DNA of 64,000 bases from Dactylorhiza incarnata (Eukaryota; Streptophyta; Magnoliopsida; Asparagales; Orchidaceae), in contig JAWHQI010000272.1 in NCBI GenBank assembly GCA_033032865.1, positions 930,001 through 994,000 on the forward strand, read 5' to 3'. The position numbers and the translations under genes were made by a program. Of this stretch, positions 57,424-64,000 are shown piece after piece. How positions within the stretch are numbered: position 1 is the stretch's first letter; every line of letters begins with the position of its first letter. The notes under the pieces are model-generated. The model was not told the origin of the DNA. It made no database searches and saw only the letters and a list, made by a program, of their open reading frames with translations.

Positions 57424-59636
57424 AACTCCCCCTTTTGATAATAACAAATCCATTAATGATAAATCAGAGCATTAATGTATAAGCATGATGAAATCCTACT
57501 TGTGTATGTGTGAGAGTGATGACTTAGGATAATTATTGATTTTAGCATTTAGAATTGCTCCCCCTAAATACATGCTCCCCTAAGTGAATGCTCCCCTAAT
57601 ATGTAAGTTATCATCTTAATTTGTCATGTTGGGTTTTTGATAGCGGGTTATATTTCATGTTAGTTCTCCCCCTTTGTTATTAGCAAAAGTGGGTAGGGAA
57701 ACAAAGCACTAAAAAATGTGTAAATAAAAAGGAAGGCATGATCGAGCTTTTTAAGTAAATGATAAGGAGTTTTAGAATTGTTTTTCATTTAAATAGATCA
57801 GAGTTATAAGCATTACAAAATTTTTCATAGAAGGAAATCAGAGTTTTTAGCATAAAAAAGTAATGATTTTCCCTTTATATAAAAGTTTTAAGCATAAAAA
57901 AAATGATTTTCCCTTTATATAAAAGTTTTAGAAAAAAGTAATGATTTCCAAGTAACAAATCTACCCAGACAATATGGCTACACCCTAGCCCCGTACTAAG
58001 TGATGGTTATCTAGTGCATTTCATAAATAAAAGGTAATATAGAATTAGTATTAGGATCCAATACTCATGAGAAGAAGTGTTATGGAAGATAATGATGTGC
58101 ACATAAGTGTATTTTTGAGTAATGTAAACAAATGTTTTAATCAAAAATACAAGATATATGTAAAGTACGAGCACAATAAAACACAAATAAGATTACTTCA
58201 CACTTTAATGCACAATAAAAAGTACAACTACCAAGGTGCTCTGCACACACAATGCTCATTAAGACTTATCAGGGTGCAAAGTAGTGCTTGGGGGATCACA
58301 TATTTATTTTGAATTTTGAGACTAGTGATCCGGTGTACTTAAGAGTAAGTGGTTTTTCTTATTTTTAAAAGAAAGATTTGATTTGCACAAGACACTTTAC
58401 TATTCTTTCCAAGGTGCTCAACCTCACAATGCTTATTAAGACTTATCAGGAGGTTCAAGTAGTGCTTGGTGGAGTTATCTTTGTCATTTATTTTATAATT
58501 TTGTTTTGTACAAAGTTCTCTGAATACACTTGTTTTGCAAATCAATAGAATTTATGAAAACCATAACCACTTTTCTTAATTTTTAAGAGTGCAAAATAAG
58601 GAGTGTAGGTAAGATACTTGTGCAATTTTAATCCATTGTACTAATACAAAACATACACAAGTATTCTTAGATTAAACACATATGTAGACAATGCCAAAAA
58701 GGGTGAGTGAATAAATATCATTATCAAACATAAAACATTTATTCATACTTAAAGGCATGCTAAGCTTAGTTCTACACAACCTTTAAAATATAATTGATGC
58801 ACATATTAATAGATATATCAAAGCATGATGAAAACAATGTTCAACGTAGTTTGAAAAGATAAATTGCAACATTGTAGAATTTCTAAATAATAGACTAAAT
58901 CATGCTTGATTATCACAGGAAAGTCCATACAGTATTTTTGATAGTTTTAGTGTTTTATATTTTTGTATTTTGATTTTAGCAAATACAAGCATATTTTTGT
59001 AATTTTGGCTTTTATATTTTTGTATTTGATTTTTGCATAAAAAATGACAAACAAAAACAAAAGGAAAAACATATTTTTTGTAATTTGGTTTTTGTAGTTT
59101 TGTATTTGATTTTTCGAAAAATAAAAAAACACAGAAGTGCAAAACTAAGTAGAAAATATAGATTAATATATTTTTAGAAATTTTTCAAAATTTTAAAATC
59201 ACAAACAAATGAACATGGACGCTAGCGCCTGCGGTAGCGCTAGCGCGGGAGACAGTAAGTGATTTTTGAGGATTTTGAAATTGTTGATTCTTGATCTTGA
59301 TTAGGTGTCCCAACAGTAGTTTCATGCTGAAATTGCAGAATTTAATGAGATGTTTTTGATGGTTAAACACCAAAAATTGCATTTTTGAATTTGTGTTAAT
59401 TTGAAAGATCTAGGACACCTAATACAAGTCAAAATAAACTAAATCTTGCATCACCAATTAGTACATATAGTAGGGAATAAATTCAGGTATTTAATGGAAT
59501 TTTGTTTTATTTAAAACTCAAAATGGTCCGATACCGCCGGCGCTAGAGCTAGCGCTGGCGCTATCGAGGCTTTTGTTAAAAACCGAGTTCTTCTTTCAGA
59601 TCCGTCATTATCTTTTGGATGTTTGACTAGAATGTC
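57424..59636 (-). mobile_element. Long non-coding 3' region of the gag-only copia element
   Basis: The sense PPT TCAAAAGGGGGAGTT abuts the LTR. No RT, integrase or RNase H sequence is present. There is an imperfect 70-80-bp duplication (CAAGGTGCTC...TAAGACTTATCAGG...GTAGTGCTTGG) at 58232-58292 and 58400-58472. There are also tandem copies of ATGATTTTCCCTTTATATAAAAGTTTT at 57860-57930 and T-rich repeats (TTTTTGTATTTGATTTTTG) at 58945-59115. Confidence 0.7.
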
Positions 59637-61478
59637 TCATTTATAATTTGATGTTATGAAGTGGTGATATTTACGAAAAAAAATTTTATGTGGTATACCT
59701 TTTTGAAATCTTAAATATTTTACCACCACATAGAAGATTTTGAATTTAATTGTTGATAAATATATGTATAATGAATATCTGAATAATAAGTAGGTCATCT
59801 TAATAAGATTTTGAGTTTTGATTAATGTTATAGGCTCATTAAAATTTTTGATCATGTTTCCTATACAAGATGACCATAACATGATAATTTCAAAGAAATA
59901 AGAAAACAAAGAAAATTGAAAGACATTAAAGCACATCATGAAGTAGAAAAATTGTATATTTCCCTTTTGAAAATATTCTACTTCATGCATTTGGTGGTAC
60001 CTAATGAAAGATAGATTTAGGTATGGACCGGGTGTGATGGTTCCTTTGGGTACCCAAATACAATGTATTTGCTTTTGGGGAGATGGAAATGAATGGGCCC
60101 CTTTTTTTGGTGTTTGTGTTTCATCTTTGGTTTTGGGCCTCCATTCAAACTGTGGTTTAATATTATTATTATGAGTCAAATTTCTATTGTGATAATCATT
60201 ATCTTTAGGATTATAATTGTAGTGATTATAGAAAGCATTTTTCATAGGAAATTTGTGAAGTTTTATGTTGGGAGAAGTTTGATGATAATAATAATTGTAC
60301 TTTGGAATTTCATTTTTAATTTGTTGATGTCTTTTATTTCCATTGCTTGATTTATTAATATTTTGAGAATTTATATTTAACTTGCTTTTAGATATATCTT
60401 GGTATTGTGAATGAGTGTTTTTCTTTATGATTTCCTTGAGCAAGTTGATTTTAGCATTTAATTCATCATTCTTAGTTTGTAAATTGTGTCTGGCTTTATT
60501 GTAAGCGCTTGTGCTATTTTTAAGAGTGGCAGCAATTGATTCAATATGTTTTTCATATTCATCCCTATATTCATCAAATGTTTCGTCCATCTCTTTAATT
60601 TCAATCTCGTAGTTTTTACATTTAGCACAATCATTCTTTGACGATGAATTTTCTAAACATAATTTTTCATTATGTTCTTTCACACAAATAATTTCTTTTT
60701 CAAGTTCTTTGACTTTTTCTTTAATATTATTACAATCAAAACAAGATTTTGTATTTTCAAGTAAAAAACAAGATGATGAACACACATCACAATTTGATTC
60801 ATTAGCCTTTAGCCTCTTATTTTCTAAACGTAAATTTTTATTAGCAATTTTCAATTTTTTGATCTCTCATTTAGCTATTTTTAATATGTTGAAACTAGAG
60901 ATATAGGTTATTACACAAGACGAAGATTTAGTCTTTCTTACAACGCTTTTGGAGGAGGCAAAAAATGAGCATGAAGTTCCTTCGTCATATTTTAGTCCTT
61001 CCTCGATCACAGATGAGTTTTCATCTTCTTTTGATGTATTGTTCTCTTTCTCTATTTCAATATTCTCCATGGCTTTGCTCCGAGAGAGATCTTCTTGAAT
61101 GATAATGGATGCTTGTACGTTCTTTTCCTCCGGTGTTAGTTCCACACCTGCGAGAGGAAGATCATACATTTCTTCAAGAAAGTACCATATTTTGTATGCA
61201 CTAGAAAAGCAATATATGAATTTGAATATTTCATTAGATAGTGCACAAAATAGATAGTGTTTGGCTTTGGCATTTAGTTGAAGTTCTTTTTTATTTGATT
61301 CATCCGCAGGTCTTATAATTGCTAAGTTCCATACTTCGATGTCTAAAGTTTTAATAAATTTTTCAATTAAGATTTTCCATCCTTTATAATTTGTTCCTTC
61401 AAACAAGGGTGGTTTATGTGATATTTCATCTTCACAGAAATTTGCCCCACTAGTTGAAGCGAGATCATGAGATGCCAT
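59637..61478 (-). pseudogene. Gag of a non-autonomous copia element, with an in-frame stop
   Basis: ATG at 61478 (MASHDLASTSGANF) lies just after the PBS. PPLFEGTNYKGWKILIEKFIKTLDIEVWN is the N-terminal UBN2/DUF4219-like part. After about residue 135 the sequence jumps to an acidic stretch, so the middle of gag, including the CCHC knuckle, is missing. A TGA at 60867-60869 breaks the frame, which continues in phase for 405 codons: a coiled coil with paired cysteines (CDVCSSSC, CFDCNN, CAKCKN), an Asn/His/Tyr-rich tail, and IHCIWVPKGTI, the motif that normally precedes protease. No protease follows. It looks like a gag-derived non-autonomous element. Confidence 0.8.
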
Positions 61479-61513
61479 TATCCTCGGTTGTTAAGCCGAT
61501 TGGAATAAAACCC

Positions 61514-61524
61514 CTCTGATACCA
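61514..61524 (-). other. Primer binding site, initiator tRNA-Met
   Basis: The + strand CTCTGATACCA lies two bases from the LTR edge at 61527 and matches the plant tRNA-iMet 3' end. Confidence 0.88.
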
Positions 61525-61526
61525 CT

Positions 61527-61759
61527 TGTTGGATCGGTCGGCGCCCTTAGAGGGGGGGGGTGAATAAGGGTTTTCAAAAACTTAAGATTATATTTAGAAA
61601 ACTTTGAAATATTGCAAGATTAATACAATGAGAAATCAAGTAAAACAATAATGAAGAGACATGCTTTATTAATATCAAATAATGTTTTACAAAACTTGAT
61701 TTCTATGACGCTGGAAATCGGAGGCGACTAATAAAAATCCTTTTTCGTTTTCTATACCG
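61527..61759 (-). mobile_element. 5' LTR of the gag-only copia element (first part)
   Basis: It follows 56346-56575 with only a few substitutions, and a G-tract of 9 instead of 6. At 61759/61760 the match stops at CTATACCG and the palindrome array begins. LTR sequence resumes at 63964 (GTATCCCCAG). Confidence 0.9.
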
Positions 61760-63963
61760 TTCGGAAATATGCAAATTGTTCTGCCAGTATCGCGCCTTTT
61801 GAAAATAGACCTCCTATATGGCATTTTTAGGAAAAATGTTCAACATGAAAATTGTAGGTCTCGTCGAGATCTACAACTTTCACGTTGAACACTTTTCCTA
61901 AAAATGCCATATAGGAGGTCTATTTTCAAAAGGCGTGTGTTCTGCGTATATTACCTAAACTATGCGATTCACAACTGTTCTGCCCGGTGCCGCGCTTTTA
62001 GAAAATAGACCTCCTATATTGTATTTTTAGGAAAGGTGTTCAACATGAAAGTTGTAGATCTCGTCGAGATCTACAACTTTGATGTTGAACACTTTTCCTA
62101 AAAATGTCATATAGGATGTCTAATTTCAAAAGGCACGTGTTCTGCGTATATTACCTAAACTATGCGATTCGCAATTGTTCTGCCCGGTGTCGCGCCTTTA
62201 GAAAATAGACCACCTATATTGTATTTTTAGGAAAAGTGTTCAACATGAAAGTTGTAGATCTCGTCGAGATCTACAACTTTGATGTTGAACACTTTTCCTA
62301 AAAATGCCATATAGGGCGTCTATTTTCAAAAGGCGCGTGTTCTGCGTATATTACCTAAACTATGCGATTCGCAATTTTTCTGCCCGGTGCCGCGCCTTTA
62401 GAAAATATACCTCATATATTGCATTTCTAGGAAAAGTGTTCAACATGTAAGTTGTAGATCTCGTCGAGATCTACAACTTTGATGTTGAAAACGTTTCCTA
62501 AAAATGTCATATAGGACGTCTATTTTCAAAAGAGACAGAACCCGGGCGGAACTATGCAAATTGTTCTGCCCAGTGTCGCGCCTTTTGAAAATAGACCTCC
62601 TATTGGCATTTTTAGGAAAAGTGTTCAACATGAAAATTGTAGATCTCGTCGATATCTACAACTTTCATGTTGAACACTTTTCCTAAAAATGTCATATAGG
62701 ACGTCAATTTTCAAAAGAGGCGGAACCCGGGCGGAACTATGCAAATTGTTCTGCCCAGTGTCGCGTCTTTTGAAAATAGACCTCCAATATGGCATTTTTA
62801 GGAAAAGTGTTCAACATGAAAATTGTAGGTCTCGTCGAGATCTACAACTTTTATGTTGAACACTTTTCCTAAAAATGCAATATAGGAGGTCTATTTTCAA
62901 AAGGCGCGTGTTCTGCGTATATTACCTAAACTATGCGATTCGCAATTGTTCTGCCCGGTGCCGCGCCTTTAGAAAATAGACCTCATATATTGCATTTCTA
63001 GGAAAAGTGTTCAATATGAAAGTTGTAGATCTCGTCGAGATCTACAACTTTGATGTTGAAAACGTTTCCTAAAAATGTCATATAGGACGTCTATTTTCAA
63101 AAGAGGCGGAACCCGGGCGAAACTATGCAAATTGTTCTGCCCAGTGTCGCGCCTTTTGAAAATAGACCTCCTATATGGCATTTTTAGGAAAAGTGTTCAA
63201 CATGAAATTTGTAGATCTCGTCGAGATCTACAACTTTCATGTTGAACACTTTTCATAAAAATGCAATATAGGAGGTCTATTTTTAAAAGGCGCGTGTTCT
63301 GCGTATATTACCTAAACTATGCGATTCGCAATTGTTCTGCCCGGTGCCGCACTTTTAGAAAATAGACCTCCTATATTGTATTTTTAGGAAAAGTGTTCAA
63401 CATCAAAGTTGTAGATCTCGTCGAGATCTACAACTTTGATGTTGAACACTTTTCCTAAAAATGTCATATAGGGCGTCTATTTTCAAAAGGCGCGTGTTCT
63501 GCGTATATAACCTAAACTATGCGATTCGCAATTGTTCTGCTCGGTGCCGCGCCTTTAGAAAATAGACCTCATATATTACATTTCTAGGAAAAGTGTTCAA
63601 CATGTAAGTTGTAGATCTCGTCGAGATCTACAACTTTGATGTTTAAAACTTTTCCTAAAAATGTCATATAGGACGTCTATTTTCAAAAGAGGCGGAACCC
63701 GGGCGGAACTATGCAAATTGTTCTGCTCAGTGTCGCGCCTTTTGAAAATAGACCTCCTATATGGCATTTTTAGGAAAAGTGTTCAACATGAAAACAGTAG
63801 ATCTCGTCGAGATCTACAACTTTCATGTTGAACACTATTCCTAAAAATGCCATATAGGAGGTCTATTTTCAAAAGGCGCGTGTTCTGCGTATATTACCTA
63901 AACTATGCGATTCACAATTGTTCTGCCCGGTGCCGCGCTTTTAGAAAATAGACCTCCGATATT
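61760..63963. repeat. Tandem array of 11 long palindromes with two alternating linkers
   Basis: Each unit has about 64-nt inverted arms around a single-base centre, (GATCTCG)T(CGAGATC), flanked by GTTGTAGATCTC-type and AGACCTCCTATAT-type sequence. Centres (start of TCGTCGAGAT or its variant) are at 61861, 62061, 62261, 62461, 62646, 62832, 63032, 63218, 63418, 63618 and 63804. Spacings are 200, 200, 200, 185, 186, 200, 186, 200, 200 and 186. The 200-bp linkers contain GCGTGTTCTGCGTATATTACC, the 186-bp ones GCGGAACCCGGGCGGAACTATG. A twelfth, cut unit joins the LTR. It is non-coding. A transcript would fold into successive long hairpins. Confidence 0.92.
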
Positions 63964-64000
63964 GTATCCCCAGAAAACGGTTGGCTTTAGCCGATCTCTC
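63964..64000 (-). mobile_element. 5' LTR of the gag-only copia element (resumes)
   Basis: GTATCCCCAGAAAACGGTTGG corresponds to 56580 onward of the other LTR. It continues beyond the window. Confidence 0.8.

Noticed and set aside
58900..59142. Lys/Asn/Gln-rich short protein
   Set aside because: It derives from a T-rich tandem repeat in the non-coding 3' region of the copia element.
61760..63963. CRISPR-like regular spacing
   Set aside because: Repeats are much longer than CRISPR repeats, the linkers are conserved rather than unique, and the context is a plant LTR.

Overview
The window is plant nuclear DNA made entirely of transposable elements. I see no host protein gene, rRNA, tRNA or CRISPR array. 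A plant origin is shown by Athila-like Ty3/gypsy elements primed by tRNA-Asp, Ty1/copia elements primed by initiator tRNA-Met, chromovirus-type very long LTRs, and an orphan CACTA terminus. The depth of nesting suggests a large, repeat-rich seed-plant genome. The species cannot be named from the sequence.

Layout. 1-2436: 3' end and truncated LTR of a + strand Athila-like element. 2437-6632: a - strand Athila-like element (broken gag and protease, PBS, 2.05 kb LTR) lying inside the protease region of a - strand copia element (6633-10397, LTR 8364-10397). 10398-11344: a short 171-bp tandem repeat and a fragment of another copia LTR. 11345-50301: two copies of one chromovirus-like element arranged tail to tail. 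The left copy (11345-19785) is +. The right copy (19786-22950 plus 41690-50301) is -, and is split by an 18.7-kb insertion. 50302-52813: more degenerate chromovirus-like sequence with the orphan CACTA end. 52814-56144: a decayed copia element. 56145-64000: an LTR fragment hosting a gag-only copia element whose right LTR contains a 2.2-kb array of palindromes.

The central nest can be ordered. The chromovirus pair is oldest. A gag-protease-only Athila-like element (22951-41689, target duplication ACCTC) entered one of its LTRs. A nearly complete copia element (27242-38829, target duplication TTAGC, LTRs about 99% alike) then entered the gag gene of the Athila-like element. The interrupted gag frame reads on exactly when the copia element is removed.

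The copia element at 27242-38829 is the only one with near-complete coding capacity: gag, protease, integrase, RT and RNase H, plus an extra long reading frame between pol and the 3' LTR. It carries an in-frame stop before the GAG-pre-integrase domain, a YVVD instead of YVDD in RT, and one stop in the extra frame, so this copy is probably dead.

Most worth following up: (a) the palindrome array at 61760-63963 with two linker classes; (b) the extra ORF with splice-like sites; (c) the shared defects of the two chromovirus copies; (d) a different CG-rich or RY motif cluster in the U3 of each LTR family, upstream of the TATA box; (e) a slippery G/C tract near the PBS-proximal LTR end in several copia families.
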